A stretch of DNA of 64,000 nt from Tolypothrix bouteillei VB521301 (GCF_000760695.4 NZ_JHEG04000001.1:6640204-6704203); one strand, 5' to 3'. Positions 1 through 9,124 are shown, counted from the stretch's first letter. Numbers and translations: made by a program. Notes: a model not told the origin generated them from the sequence alone.

Positions 1-1709
1 TTCCGGTTGAGTTGCTGCAATTCGGCTTCCGCCTGCTGACGACGATCTAGTTCTTGTTGTGCTTGCTGATAGAGTTGGGCTTGTTGAATGGCGATCGCTA
101 ATTGATCGGCAACTTTACAGGCAAGCTCTACTTCTTCATCCTTCCAAGGAGCCTTTTGTTGGGTATTTGCCAGCGATAGGGTGCCCCAAATCTTACCGTT
201 GACTGCAATCGGGATAATCAACCAGATGTAAGGAAAGATTTTGGTGATTTCTCGGTTTACTGGATCGTTTACCCGATCTATGCTATCGATCCGCACGATT
301 TGAAATTGCTTGATTTGAGCAGCATAAAGATTGCCCTCATCAGGAATTTCAAACCCTGTAATATCAGGTAGTGATTCATCTATGCGGTGACAGGCAACCA
401 CGCGCCAACATGAGTCATCATGAAAATACTTGACAATTGTTGTCCGATGAATGCCCAAAAGCTGAGCCACTTCAGCCATTGTGGTGGAAAAGATGGTAGA
501 TAAATCCAGAGAGTTACGAATACTTTGCACAACTCGATTTAGGGCTTGCGCTTGTTGTGCCTGTTGTTGCAAGACACTCTCAACGTTTTTGCGATCGCTG
601 ATATCCATCAGCAAGCCATCCCAAATCACATCACCATTAACTTGCAGCTCTGGTTGAGCCGCACCTTGCACCCATTTCAACAAACCAGAGGGGGTAATAA
701 TCCGCCATTCCCAAAACCAAGGTTGTAAAGTCCTGGCAGATGTCACAATCGAGGCTCGCATGGCGGCTGCGTCATCTGGATGCACTAAATTCCAAATTAA
801 GGAAATATCCTGCTCAATTGCCGCCGCCTCAATTTCCCAAAGACTTCGACTCCCCGGACTCATATAGAATACCTCATCCGAGGCATCGGGATGAAGCACA
901 TAACGGTAAATCACTCCCGGCACATTCGCTGCTAGATGGCGAAATCGGGTTTCAGCCAGTTTACTTTCTGTAATATCCTGAGCTACACCAGCTCGACGAA
1001 TCACTCTTCCGCTTGCATCAAACACGGGGAATCCACGATCGCAAACCCAACGTATTGTTCCATCAGGTCGAACAACCCGATACTCAATTTCAAATGGTCT
1101 GCTGATATGACTTTGCAGGTGATTAATGACACGTTGCCGATCGCCCGGATGAATGGTATCAATAAACGATTGGGGATTCTCATACAAACTCTCGCAGCTT
1201 TTTCCCCAAATCTTTTCATATATAGGGCTGACAAAGAGCATTTGCTCTATTTCTACATCTGCCAGCCAGAAAACTTCTTGAATGTTGTCTGCCAGTTGCC
1301 GAAACTTTTCTTCACTTTGGCATAAGTTGGCAAAGGATGCTTGAAGTTGCTGTGCCATTTGGTTAAAGGACTCAGCTAGGGCATTTATTTCTTTGATACT
1401 GTGTTGCTGCTTGATGCGATAATCCAGATTGCCTTCTGCTAGAGCTTCTACAGCTTGGCTCAGGCGGTGAATTGACAGAGCCAGCCAACGCGCAGTTAAA
1501 AACCCCAAGCCTGCTCCCCATAGCAGTGCTACCAGGCAAAACCAGAGTGTGGCTTGAGTATGAGCATGAATTTGCTCTGCAAACAATGCAAAGTATCCTG
1601 TCAGTCCTGCTATCACTAAAATTTGTAGAGTAACCGAACCAATTAGAACAGCCTGCAAAGAAATGTAACGGCGAATTTTGCCTGAATCGTTTAAATTTTT
1701 AGCTGGCAT
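1..1709 (-). CDS. Membrane-anchored PAS-PAS-GAF sensor protein, 3' end outside window
   Basis: The frame is open from an ATG at 1709 to the window edge, 569 residues with no stop. Two hydrophobic segments (about residues 17-43 and 53-73) are followed by a HAMP-like linker (about 74-125), two PAS folds (about 131-250 and 253-372, ending VAQDIT and MDISDRK as PAS/PAC modules do), a GAF domain (about 388-545) and the start of a Gln-rich coiled coil. This order is usual for cyanobacterial membrane sensors. The output module, most likely a histidine kinase, lies beyond position 1 and cannot be seen. No ligand can be assigned. The ATG overlaps the last codons of a small upstream frame, which could mean translational coupling. 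Confidence 0.85.
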   Translation of the reverse strand, partial: MPAKNLNDSGKIRRYISLQAVLIGSVTLQILVIAGLTGYFALFAEQIHAHTQATLWFCLVALLWGAGLGFLTARWLALSIHRLSQAVEALAEGNLDYRIKQQHSIKEINALAESFNQMAQQLQASFANLCQSEEKFRQLADNIQEVFWLADVEIEQMLFVSPIYEKIWGKSCESLYENPQSFIDTIHPGDRQRVINHLQSHISRPFEIEYRVVRPDGTIRWVCDRGFPVFDASGRVIRRAGVAQDITESKLAETRFRHLAANVPGVIYRYVLHPDASDEVFYMSPGSRSLWEIEAAAIEQDISLIWNLVHPDDAAAMRASIVTSARTLQPWFWEWRIITPSGLLKWVQGAAQPELQVNGDVIWDGLLMDISDRKNVESVLQQQAQQAQALNRVVQSIRNSLDLSTIFSTTMAEVAQLLGIHRTTIVKYFHDDSCWRVVACHRIDESLPDITGFEIPDEGNLYAAQIKQFQIVRIDSIDRVNDPVNREITKIFPYIWLIIPIAVNGKIWGTLSLANTQQKAPWKDEEVELACKVADQLAIAIQQAQLYQQAQQELDRRQQAEAELQQLNR

Positions 1710-1914
1710 GGTCTAAAAGCTCTTTTAGCAAGGTGTCTCTTTTCTGCACGTATTCAAATGTTTCCTTAATAATAGGGCGATCGCATGGATAAATGAGCAA
1801 TTTAGGGGCAGAATGATGTTGATTTCTCCCATTTGCCCCTGCTAAAAATATTGTATCCCACATTCCGCACTTCAATAAGTAGCACAAACACACTGCGTTA
1901 ACAGCAAATTTCAA
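1699..1914 (-). pseudogene. Possible C-terminal remnant of a gene upstream of the sensor
   Basis: A 71-codon frame starting only at a TTG ends with a stop that overlaps the ATG of the sensor gene by about 11 bases. Its last 25 residues (RPIIKETFEYVQKRDTLLKE and onward) look like a real amphipathic protein end, while the first part is Cys-rich and unconvincing. It may be the degraded tail of a protein once co-transcribed with the sensor. I do not recognise the family. Chance is a real alternative. Confidence 0.25.
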
Positions 1915-2452
1915 ATTAGAATTTTAACAATCAACTAACCATCCAAAAAATAAATTACCAAGTCAAAATTCCAGCTTTTTTATCGTATCGAATTAAAATA
2001 ACAACCTTATCGAATAAGGTTTTGACGTTAATCTACCGATTCTTAATCGTGCCAGCTTATTGATAGAGTTTAAACAAAAAATCAAGGATTTCAAAAAATC
2101 ATTTTTCGTTTTTTTTCGTCCATTTGATTTCCAACTCGACTTATGTGTACGTGCTAGCCTTAAAAAGGGAGGAAATGGTATGCTCCCTTACATCAAGCAT
2201 TTAATCAATTAAAGATTGTAGCGTTAGCTAACTGAACGTAATGTTACTTCCAGTAAAGCTTCTTAGCGTTTTACATCTCATGATTTTTCCAAAAAACATA
2301 TATCTATAGATGGATGGCGTCTGCTTGTTTCACTTCAGGAAAAAATCAATAATTGTGAAGGGATATTACAATTGTTTCAAAAATATTTAGAAATTGTCGA
2401 AAACCCAAACGTAGCTTTAAGGTAGACCTATGGGAGATTTTAGAGGCAAATT
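1915..2452. other. Intergenic region with one small hairpin
   Basis: AT-rich spacer between divergent genes, so it should hold promoters in both directions. At 2165-2189 there is a 7-bp stem, AAGGGAG/CTCCCTT, around an 11-nt loop. The stem overlaps a GGGAGG ribosome-binding-like sequence followed by two mini frames of about 10 codons. Nothing else recognisable. Confidence 0.5.
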
Positions 2453-2767
2453 ATGACAAATAACATTCAAAAGTATAGGTTTGTCTGTACTCTTACGTTT
2501 GGAGACATATACGGTCAGATCATTGTTTGGCTGATCACGATTGCTTTAAGCTTGGCTTCTGCTTTAGCACTTATGGGTGCGAGAAGACCAGTTTATGCTT
2601 TAGCAGCCGTTGGACTTGTCGTTCTATTATCGCTACCTTTCTTGCTCTTTGCCTTCGTCACCACATTACTCAATCACATTGAGGTATCTCCAGTTGAACC
2701 AGGAACTAAAACGCAACCAATCCCTGGTAACGTTTCTCAGCAACAGCCAGTACAAGCGACAAGTTAA
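2453..2767 (+). CDS. Small membrane protein, two transmembrane segments
   Basis: A 104-residue protein. Hydrophobic segments lie at about residues 21-41 and 47-72, and the C-terminal 30 residues are polar and rich in Gln, Pro and Thr. AGAGG lies upstream of the ATG at a suitable distance. No domain is recognised; it resembles the many short conserved hypothetical membrane proteins of Nostocales. A good terminator follows at 2831. Function unknown. Confidence 0.6.
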   Translation: MTNNIQKYRFVCTLTFGDIYGQIIVWLITIALSLASALALMGARRPVYALAAVGLVVLLSLPFLLFAFVTTLLNHIEVSPVEPGTKTQPIPGNVSQQQPVQATS

Positions 2768-2769
2768 CG

Positions 2770-2818
2770 TGCTAACTGCTAATTGCTAATAGCTAATTGC
2801 TCGTGGAAGCAGTTAGCA
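2770..2818. repeat. Inverted repeat built on TGCTAACTGCT
   Basis: Perfect 11-bp arms at 2770-2780 and 2808-2818 enclose TAATTGC/TAATAGC-like heptamers related to those found at several other gene ends in this window. The left arm begins 2 bases after the stop codon at 2767. Confidence 0.6.
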
Positions 2819-2830
2819 TGAACGCAACAT

Positions 2831-2857
2831 CCCTGCCGAACGCGGGGAATTTTTTTT
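2831..2857 (+). terminator. Rho-independent terminator
   Basis: Stem CCCTGC/GCGGGG (one G-U pair) with loop CGAAC, followed by an eight-T run. Suitable for ending the 104-residue membrane protein transcript. Confidence 0.7.
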
Positions 2858-2875
2858 CAGAATAAACTAAAAAAG

Positions 2876-2990
2876 TATGAAGTTTGAAGTATAAAGTATA
2901 AAGGATGAAAGACAAGAAATCTCCGTATAAAAACAATCAGTTATATTTCACATTTTATCCTTCATCCTTTATCCTTTATATTTTTTATCA
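2876..2990. repeat. Short tandem and inverted AT-rich repeats
   Basis: Heptamer-like units (AAGTATA, AAGGATGAA) on the left and their complements (CATCCTTTATCC) on the right could fold into an imperfect hairpin just before sdhA. The same kind of repeat recurs at about 7560-7650. Confidence 0.5.
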
Positions 2991-2992
2991 TT

Positions 2993-4720
2993 ATGTTTGA
3001 ACATGATGTGATTATTGTTGGGGGCGGATTGGCTGGATGTCGCGCAGCATTGGAAATTGCGAGAACTGACCCCAGCCTTAATGTGGCGGTAGTGGCGAAA
3101 ACTCACCCCATTCGCTCGCACTCAGTTGCTGCACAAGGCGGTATTGCGGCTACTTTAAAAAATGTGGACTCTACTGATACTTGGGAAGCTCACGCTTTTG
3201 ATACGGTAAAAGGTTCTGATTATTTAGCAGACCAAGATGCGGTGGAAATTCTGACCCGAGAAGCGCCGGATGTGGTCATTGATTTAGAACACATGGGAGT
3301 TTTGTTCTCACGCTTAAATGATGGTCGCATTGCCCAGCGTGCTTTTGGAGGACATTCTCACAATCGAACTTGCTACGCTGCGGATAAAACGGGTCATGCT
3401 ATCTTGCACGAGTTGGTTAATAACTTAAGACGAAATGGTGTTAAAGTTTACCAAGAGTGGTACGTAATGCGTCTGATTTTAGAAGAAGGTCAGGCAAAAG
3501 GTATTGTCATGTACCGCATTGAAGACGGGAAAATTGAGGTAGTGCGGGCTAAAGCGGTGATGTTTGCCACTGGTGGTTACGGTCGAGTGTATAACACCAC
3601 GTCAAATGACTATGCATCTACTGGTGATGGTTTGGCAATGACTGCGGCGGCTGGTTTGCCGTTGGAGGATATGGAGTTTGTTCAGTTCCATCCTACCGGG
3701 TTATATCCAGTCGGCGTGTTGATTTCGGAAGCGGTACGTGGAGAAGGGGCTTACCTCATCAATAGTGAGGGAGAGCGTTTTATGGCAAGATATGCTCCGA
3801 GCCGCATGGAACTTGCTCCCCGCGATATCACTTCACGGGCGATCGCATATGAAATTCGTGCCGGACGGGGGATTCATCCTGATGGTAGTGCTGGCGGACC
3901 TTTTGTTTATTTAGATCTGCGGCATATGGGAAAAGAAAAGATCATGAGCCGCGTCCCCTTTTGCTGGGAAGAAGCACATCGCCTAGTCGGTGTTGACGCC
4001 GTGACTCAACCCATGCCAGTCAGACCAACCATCCATTATTGCATGGGCGGTATACCAGTGAATACTGACGGTCAAGTACGCAGTAGTGGTGAGGGTTTGG
4101 TTGACGGGTTCTTTGCAGCTGGAGAAACCGCTTGTGTTTCCGTACACGGTGCCAATCGCTTGGGTAGCAATTCTTTATTGGAATGTGTCGTTTATGGACG
4201 TAGAACAGGGGCTGCGATCGCACAAGCCGTGCAAAAACGCAAACTACCCCTTGTGGACGAGCAACGCTACATCAGCGAAGCCAAGCAACAAATACAAACT
4301 TTGTTAGACCAGCCCGGACAATACCGCATTAATGAAATTCGTCAAGCTTTTCAGGATTGCATGACTCAATATTGCGGTGTTTTCCGAACAGAAGAATTAA
4401 TGCGTGAAGGTCTGTTGAAATTACAAGAGTTACAACAGCAGTATTCGCAGATTTATCTAGATGATAAAGGCGATTGTTGGAACACTGAAATTGTAGAAGC
4501 GATAGAAATGAGAAGTTTAATGTTGGTAGGGCGTATTATTCTCGAATCAGCAGCCAATCGTCGGGAAAGCAGGGGCGCTCATTTCCGCGAAGATTATCCT
4601 GAAAGAGACGATCCTAACTTCCTCAAGCACACAATGGCTTATTATTCTCCTGCTGGAATCGATATCCAGTATCGCCAAGTTGCTATTACCATGTTTCAAC
4701 CACAAGAGAGGAAGTATTGA
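2993..4720 (+). CDS. sdhA: Succinate dehydrogenase/fumarate reductase flavoprotein subunit
   Basis: A 575-residue flavoprotein that oxidises succinate to fumarate and feeds electrons to the thylakoid/cytoplasmic-membrane quinone pool. The N-terminal dinucleotide motif GGGLAG (residues 10-15) and SHSVAAQGG with His43, the expected covalent FAD site, are present. [23 protein letters not shown], the catalytic-Arg region APRDITSR, and [13 protein letters not shown] are all as in SdhA/FrdA. Length is normal. The iron-sulfur subunit gene is not adjacent, which is common in cyanobacteria, where sdh genes are scattered. NadB is excluded by the C-terminal succinate-dehydrogenase-type helical domain ending [17 protein letters not shown]. 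Confidence 0.92.
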   Translation: MFEHDVIIVGGGLAGCRAALEIARTDPSLNVAVVAKTHPIRSHSVAAQGGIAATLKNVDSTDTWEAHAFDTVKGSDYLADQDAVEILTREAPDVVIDLEHMGVLFSRLNDGRIAQRAFGGHSHNRTCYAADKTGHAILHELVNNLRRNGVKVYQEWYVMRLILEEGQAKGIVMYRIEDGKIEVVRAKAVMFATGGYGRVYNTTSNDYASTGDGLAMTAAAGLPLEDMEFVQFHPTGLYPVGVLISEAVRGEGAYLINSEGERFMARYAPSRMELAPRDITSRAIAYEIRAGRGIHPDGSAGGPFVYLDLRHMGKEKIMSRVPFCWEEAHRLVGVDAVTQPMPVRPTIHYCMGGIPVNTDGQVRSSGEGLVDGFFAAGETACVSVHGANRLGSNSLLECVVYGRRTGAAIAQAVQKRKLPLVDEQRYISEAKQQIQTLLDQPGQYRINEIRQAFQDCMTQYCGVFRTEELMREGLLKLQELQQQYSQIYLDDKGDCWNTEIVEAIEMRSLMLVGRIILESAANRRESRGAHFREDYPERDDPNFLKHTMAYYSPAGIDIQYRQVAITMFQPQERKY

Positions 4721-4859
4721 ATTGGCTAATGGCTAATGGCTAGGCTAATGGTGAGACTATTGCTGTAGGAGGGTTTCCCACGACCACCGGGACTGGCGAA
4801 CAAGGGACGGCTAGTAATTTCACAATTAGCTATTAGCTATTAGCCATTAGCCATTAGCA
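4721..4859. repeat. Heptamer-flanked palindromic repeat module, copy A
   Basis: TAATGGC units on the left and their complements (TTAGCCA) on the right flank a GC-rich core at about 4750-4813 that includes GGGTTTCCCACGACCACCGG and GGACTGGCGAACAAGGGA. The core recurs at 23460-23521, 41337-41398 and 49945-50003, with a diverged copy near 21712. This copy starts right at the sdhA stop. Confidence 0.8.
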
Positions 4860-4864
4860 ATCCC

Positions 4865-4893
4865 TTTACTATATCCAAAGACAGATGTATAAT
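4865..4893 (+). promoter_or_regulatory. Sigma70-type promoter for the riboswitch transcript
   Basis: TTTACT (4865-4870) and a perfect TATAAT (4888-4893) are separated by 17 bases. Transcription would start near 4900, just before the first paired base of the riboswitch. Confidence 0.65.
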
Positions 4894-4901
4894 AATTTAA
4901 T

Positions 4902-5073
4902 TGAAGGGGAGTAGCTACTGGCAAAAAGATTTTGTCAGTGCATCTGAATCAACACACTGGCGATGAGCCTGGTTCGGATGACAAAAAGCTTGAGAAAGTC
5001 AAAAGTCAAAAATGTACGGTTGATGAATTATTGACGTTTGACTCAAAGCTGCTTATTGGAAGTGAGACCTTCA
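4902..5073 (+). ncRNA. yybP-ykoY manganese riboswitch aptamer
   Basis: The 5' strand TGAAGG (4902-4907) runs into GGGGAGTAGC, the hallmark of the yybP-ykoY class, and pairs with CCTTCA (5068-5073) to form P1. The 3' side GTGAGACCTTCAC resembles the conserved GCAAGACCUUUGC end. A second helix CTGGCAAAA/TTTTGTCAG fits P2 at 4917-4937. The class binds Mn2+ and is known to control Mn exporters including the UPF0016 family encoded just downstream. The central arm is longer than usual. The call rests on sequence hallmarks plus context; no covariance search was run. Confidence 0.75.
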
Positions 5074-5165
5074 CTAAGTTCACACAACGAAAGTGTGAGC
5101 TTGGTGAGGTCTTGTCAACTCTCATCGAGCTCGCATGAGTAGATGATTTTGAAGGAGCTTGAGAG
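5065..5165 (+). promoter_or_regulatory. Expression platform: alternative hairpin and Shine-Dalgarno-blocking stem
   Basis: Bases 5065-5085 can pair with 5093-5112 around the loop AACGAAA in a hairpin of about 20 bp with one bulge. It uses the same bases (5068-5073) that close aptamer P1, so the two folds exclude each other. Further on, CTCTCATCGAGCTC (5119-5132) can pair with GAGCTTGAGAG (5155-5165), which covers part of the AAGGAG ribosome-binding site. There is no T-run, so control is probably translational. Confidence 0.55.
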
Positions 5166-5166
5166 A

Positions 5167-5787
5167 GTGCTGACAGCTTTTACTGCAGGTTTGTTATTAA
5201 TTACGGTTTCTGAGTTAGGCGATAAAACATTTTTCATCGCCGTGATTTTGTCGATGAAACACTCGCGGCGTTTGGTTTTTGCAGGTGCGATCGCGGCTTT
5301 AGCGGCAATGACTGTACTTTCTGTGGTGGTAGGACAAGCCGTTTCATTACTCCCAAAAAGTTTTATTCATCACGCTGAAATAGCTTTGTTTTTTGGTTTT
5401 GGTGTCAAGCTACTTTACGATGGATACCGGATGCAGGCGAGCACTTGTTCTACAGAAGTGGTTGAAGAAGCAAAAGCCGCAGTGGAAGTTGCCGATCGAC
5501 AATCGATGAAAAAGAACAATTACTTAGGAGTAATACTACAAACTTTTGTGCTGACATTTATGGCAGAGTGGGGCGATCGCACTCAAATTGCCACCATAGC
5601 ACTAGCAGCCGGAAATAATCCCATAGGAGTGACAACAGGTGCAATTTTAGGACACGCGATTTGTGCAGCTATTGCTGTCATTGGTGGAAGAATGATTGCT
5701 GGGCGAATTTCAGAGCGTACAGTCACGCTAGTCGGTGGATTTTTATTTCTTTTATTTGGTGTCTTGGCTGCTATTCAAGGGAGTTAG
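5167..5787 (+). CDS. mnx: GDT1/TMEM165 (UPF0016) family manganese exporter
   Basis: About 206 residues, six predicted transmembrane segments in two homologous halves. Each half carries the family signature E-x-G-D-(K/R)-T: SELGDKTF and AEWGDRTQ. The family exports Mn2+ (or Ca2+) in exchange for protons; in Synechocystis the homologue Mnx protects against manganese toxicity and loads the thylakoid lumen. I chose the GTG at 5167 because AAGGAG lies 9 bases upstream; an ATG at 5143 would add eight residues. The Mn riboswitch in front supports the substrate assignment. The symbol is by analogy with Synechocystis. Confidence 0.85.
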   Translation: MLTAFTAGLLLITVSELGDKTFFIAVILSMKHSRRLVFAGAIAALAAMTVLSVVVGQAVSLLPKSFIHHAEIALFFGFGVKLLYDGYRMQASTCSTEVVEEAKAAVEVADRQSMKKNNYLGVILQTFVLTFMAEWGDRTQIATIALAAGNNPIGVTTGAILGHAICAAIAVIGGRMIAGRISERTVTLVGGFLFLLFGVLAAIQGS

Positions 5788-5857
5788 GAAGACACGGGAG
5801 ACAAGGTAGAATCTTCTTGTCTACCCCCTCTCCCCCCTCTCCCTTGTCCCCAATCCC

Positions 5858-6643
5858 CTATCCCTCCGGTGTTGGTGATGCTGTGGTAGAAAGAACAGAG
5901 GAGGATGATGTTGCTGCTTCCTTGTTAATTTCATCTTTATACCGGGCTGGTGCTAGAGCCACAGCCCTAGTAAATAAAAGTTTTGCTTCTTCTGTTTTAC
6001 CCTGTTTCTTTAAAAGCATTGCTTTTGCTACGACGGGACGGAAATCTTGCTTGTCGTTCTTAATTGCGCGATCGTAAACATTAAGGGCTTGAGCATATTT
6101 CTTTTGAGAGTCATAAACACAACCCAAAAGCACTTGTACGGCGACTGTATCCACGCTTCCTGGCTGAATTTTATTTGCTTGAGCAGCAGTATTGAGTGTA
6201 TCTTGTAGCAAACCAATAGCTGCTTCGGGTCGTTTTTGGTCTAACAAAAGTGCTACCATGCCTTGCAACGCATCTAAATCACCCGGTTTATTCTCTAAAA
6301 CTGAGCGAAAAACTTGGGCTGCTCCTTCTCTATCTCCAATTTGGTGTTTTGCTTGAGCAAGCAGGACTGCGTATCGTGTTTGTTTTGGCTTCAGCTTGGC
6401 CAACCTTTCTAGAGGTTCAATCACCTCTTTAATATTACTCCCCTTCAAACGTATCAGTTGTAAACGGGTTGTAATTAAGCCTAGCAGTGCTGTTTCGTTG
6501 TCTGGTTTTCGTTGCAAAACTTGTTCGTAACCCCTTGCGGCGTCTTCCAGGTTAGTTTTTTCGTCAGAGGACGTCGAGTTTTTCATGAATAATGCGGCGT
6601 CTTCCAGGTTAGATTTTTCGTCAGAGGATGTCGAGTTTTTCAT
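5858..6643 (-). CDS. TPR-repeat protein, truncated duplicate lacking the membrane anchor
   Basis: 261 residues, almost identical over about 230 residues to the product of the gene immediately upstream (6661-7527). It lacks that protein's N-terminal transmembrane segment. Instead it begins with a 19-residue unit (MKNSTSSDEKSNLEDAALF) that is a tandem 57-bp copy of the next codons. Tetratricopeptide-like helices fill the centre and the tail is Ser/Thr/Pro-rich, ending TASPTPEG. As read it would be cytosolic, unlike its parent. It probably arose by tandem duplication of about 0.8 kb. No Shine-Dalgarno sequence is evident, so it may be expressed only by read-through or not at all. Confidence 0.6.
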   Translation of the reverse strand: MKNSTSSDEKSNLEDAALFMKNSTSSDEKTNLEDAARGYEQVLQRKPDNETALLGLITTRLQLIRLKGSNIKEVIEPLERLAKLKPKQTRYAVLLAQAKHQIGDREGAAQVFRSVLENKPGDLDALQGMVALLLDQKRPEAAIGLLQDTLNTAAQANKIQPGSVDTVAVQVLLGCVYDSQKKYAQALNVYDRAIKNDKQDFRPVVAKAMLLKKQGKTEEAKLLFTRAVALAPARYKDEINKEAATSSSSVLSTTASPTPEG

Positions 6644-6660
6644 GAATAATTTAGAAATTC

Positions 6661-7527
6661 CTATCCCTCGGGTGTTGGTGATGCTGTGGTAGAAGGAACA
6701 GGGGAGGATGATGTTGCTGCTTCCTTGTTAATTTCATCTTTATACTGGGCTGGTGCTAGAGCCGCAGCCCTAGTAAATAAAAGTTTTGCTTCTTCTGTTT
6801 TGCCCTGTTTTTTCAAAAGCATTGCTTTTGCTAAGACGGGACGGAAATCTTGCTTGTCGTTCTTAATTGCGCGATCGTAAACATTAAGGGCTTGAGCATA
6901 TTTCTTTTGAGAGTCATAAACATTACCCAAAAGCACTTGTACGGCGACTGTATCCACGCTTCCTGGCTGAATTTTATTTGCTTGAGCAGCAGTATTGAGT
7001 GTATCTTGTAGCAAACCAATAGCTGCTTCGGGTCGTTTTTGGTCTAACAAAAGTGCTACCATGCCTTGCAACGCATCTAAATCACCCGGTTTATTCTCCA
7101 AAACTGAGCGAAGAACTTGGGCTGCTCCTTCTCTATCTCCAATTTGTTGTTTTGCTTGAGCAAGCAGCACTGCGTATCGTGTTTGTTCTGGCTTCAGCTT
7201 GGCCAACCTTTCTAGAGGTTCAATCACCTCTTTAATATTACTCCCCTTCAAACGTATCAGTTGTAAACGGGTTTCAATTAAGCCTCGCAGCGCTGTTTCG
7301 TTGTCTGGTTCTCGTTGCAAAACTTGTTCGTAACCCCTTGCTGCGTCTTCCAGATTAGTTTTTTCGTCAGAGGATGTCGAACTGCTTCTGTTGCTGCTAG
7401 ATTCTTGCCTTGAAGGCTGCGTATCATTAAACGCCGCAATCAAAGGAATCATTGATACTCCAACAAAAGCAAGAACTGCGAGTAGCAAAACTGCATTAAC
7501 CATCCAGCGATTGCGAGATTGAGACAC
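6661..7527 (-). CDS. Membrane-anchored TPR-repeat protein
   Basis: About 288 residues. The GTG at 7527 is chosen because AAGGA lies 7 bases upstream; it gives the start VSQSRNRWMVNAVLLL, typical of this cyanobacterial family. One transmembrane segment (about residues 9-30) is followed by a Ser-rich linker, then TPR-like repeats with the motifs ARGYEQVLQREPDN, LLAQAKQQIGDREGAAQ and LNVYDRAIKNDKQDFRP. The tail is low complexity. The helical part should face the periplasm or lumen and act as a scaffold for other proteins. It has an almost exact copy directly downstream. Specific partners are unknown. Confidence 0.75.
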   Translation of the reverse strand: MSQSRNRWMVNAVLLLAVLAFVGVSMIPLIAAFNDTQPSRQESSSNRSSSTSSDEKTNLEDAARGYEQVLQREPDNETALRGLIETRLQLIRLKGSNIKEVIEPLERLAKLKPEQTRYAVLLAQAKQQIGDREGAAQVLRSVLENKPGDLDALQGMVALLLDQKRPEAAIGLLQDTLNTAAQANKIQPGSVDTVAVQVLLGNVYDSQKKYAQALNVYDRAIKNDKQDFRPVLAKAMLLKKQGKTEEAKLLFTRAAALAPAQYKDEINKEAATSSSPVPSTTASPTPEG

Positions 7528-8007
7528 AAAACCGTCCTTAAACTGTAATAACAAAAGAAAGTATGAAGGCTAAAGGATGAGAGATAAAAAATGAATTACA
7601 ATGTAATCATCTTATACTTCATACTTTATACTTCATACTTCATCCTTTAGTTGACATTATCGGTCACATAAATCAATTGAGTTAAAAATTTTAAAAACTT
7701 TGCGGAATCCCGTGAGTTACTTGTGAATTTTATAACAAATAGCAATATACGCACTCCATACAAGTGTTGACTTTAGGAGGAACCTTGTGAGTTTGAGCTA
7801 TGATATGCTTCCGAAACTAGTTATAGAGACGCTAAATAACACCTAAGCGTAATATGTATGCGAAGTTTCGCGTCTTTAATTGTTATGTAGAGCGTTAGGC
7901 GTACTTGTCTTGAAAGGAAATATACTTCCAAGCGTAGCACAAACGCTCTTTCCAGCTGCCTTAGTAAAATCCCACAATGGGATCTGTCTCCGCCGCAAGG
8001 AGTTTTT
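7528..8007. other. Intergenic region between divergent genes
   Basis: Contains AT-rich heptamer repeats (ATACTTC, 7610-7645) like those before sdhA, then a promoter-like AT-rich stretch. AAGGAG at 7996-8001 belongs to the next gene. No RNA gene recognised. Confidence 0.5.
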
Positions 8008-9057
8008 ATGAATTCCGACCTGATGCCGTCGTCCGAATCGTCCAATTTAACAGCTTCAATAGAAGCTCAAACAAATCAAGATGCCGATACAAATGCAATT
8101 GTCCTTGCATTTGCATCTGCAAATGAAAATGCAGTGCCTTCCGTTCCCGAACCAGAAAACTTGCCCGAATCCCCCGGTGAGACTGCTTGTGATGGGAACT
8201 TCGTTAGCAGGCAACAACCAATTCCACCTCCTAGCGAACCAATGCAGTATCGAGCCATTGGCTTAGTCCGAGGTCGTTACGTTGCTAGTGACGAACAATT
8301 TACCCAAGGTAAAATGGTAACCTCAGATGGTACAGAGCTTGATGCCGTCCTTCTAGGTCGAATTATGAGTCTAGTGAAAAATCATTTAGACTTGGAAGCA
8401 GAACATCTGTGGGTTGTTTATCCTCGCACTCGCCAAGAAAATGATAATTTGCACCTGCAGATTGTAGGAGTTTGGGAGCCGGAAAATTTGGCGCAAGGTC
8501 GTCAAGTAACTGATGAACAAGAAGATATAACTTCTGAAGATTTGCCAGTACCGAAAGAAAATTCATTAAATTCCGTATTGCCATCTTCAGAAATTCCAGA
8601 CGGTGGTTTTTCCGTTCGTGGAGAAGTTGTTTACCAGTCTAATGAAGCAGGCAATTTGGTCATTAAAATTAAGCAGGCTCCACGCAAACAAAATGACAAA
8701 CCTAAGTATTTTAAGTTAAAACTTACAGCTAAGCTTGAGACTAAAGCAGTTGGTAAGTTCTGGGACTTTCAAGTCACGCGCAAAGCTGATTTATTATTAG
8801 TCGAAAGTGGGGAAGTTATTGCCGATTTACCTAAAAAGCGCAAACCACCAAGAAAAGGTGGTTTCAAAGGAGGTGGACGTCGTCCGGGTGGTCCGGGTAA
8901 CAAAAGACCATTTGCTCCGAGACAGCGGAATGGGGAACTTCAACGCCCCATTCGGAAAAATGGTGACGCCTCTACACCCATACCATCGCGTCCGAGTCCC
9001 GTCTCTACCAAACCTACTCCCAAGCCAGTGAAGCGCCCGAAGCCAACTCAAGAATAA
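8008..9057 (+). CDS. Conserved hypothetical with basic Pro/Gly-rich tail
   Basis: 349 residues, preceded by a good AAGGAG. The acidic N-terminus (about 1-80) is low complexity. Two folded stretches follow, about residues 85-160 (MQYRAIGLVRGRYVASDEQF onward) and 205-270 (FSVRGEVVYQSNEAGNLVIK onward), both predicted beta-rich. The tail from about residue 275 is strongly basic (KKRKPPRKGGFKGGGRRPGG) and resembles RGG/KPR nucleic-acid-binding tails. The family appears to be a cyanobacterial hypothetical, but I cannot name it. An RNA-binding role is inferred only from the tail. Confidence 0.75.
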   Translation: MNSDLMPSSESSNLTASIEAQTNQDADTNAIVLAFASANENAVPSVPEPENLPESPGETACDGNFVSRQQPIPPPSEPMQYRAIGLVRGRYVASDEQFTQGKMVTSDGTELDAVLLGRIMSLVKNHLDLEAEHLWVVYPRTRQENDNLHLQIVGVWEPENLAQGRQVTDEQEDITSEDLPVPKENSLNSVLPSSEIPDGGFSVRGEVVYQSNEAGNLVIKIKQAPRKQNDKPKYFKLKLTAKLETKAVGKFWDFQVTRKADLLLVESGEVIADLPKKRKPPRKGGFKGGGRRPGGPGNKRPFAPRQRNGELQRPIRKNGDASTPIPSRPSPVSTKPTPKPVKRPKPTQE

Positions 9058-9122
9058 GGATGAATTATGAATTATGAATGCTGAATAATGAATTTCATAA
9101 TTCATAATTCATAATTCATAAT
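9058..9122. repeat. AATTCATAATTC-type inverted short repeats
   Basis: TGAATTATGAATTATGAATG on the left and several ATAATTC units on the right form a long AT-only hairpin between converging genes. A near-identical structure lies at 30037-30105. Confidence 0.65.
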
Positions 9123-9124
9123 TC

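Noticed and set aside
2176..2212. Mini frames of about 10 codons after GGGAGG
   Set aside because: Too short, and the ribosome-binding-like sequence is half of a hairpin stem. No evidence of translation.
4932..5138. A 68-codon TTG-started frame in front of the Mn exporter
   Set aside because: It lies almost entirely within the riboswitch and its expression platform, has no ribosome-binding site, and its composition is explained by RNA structure.
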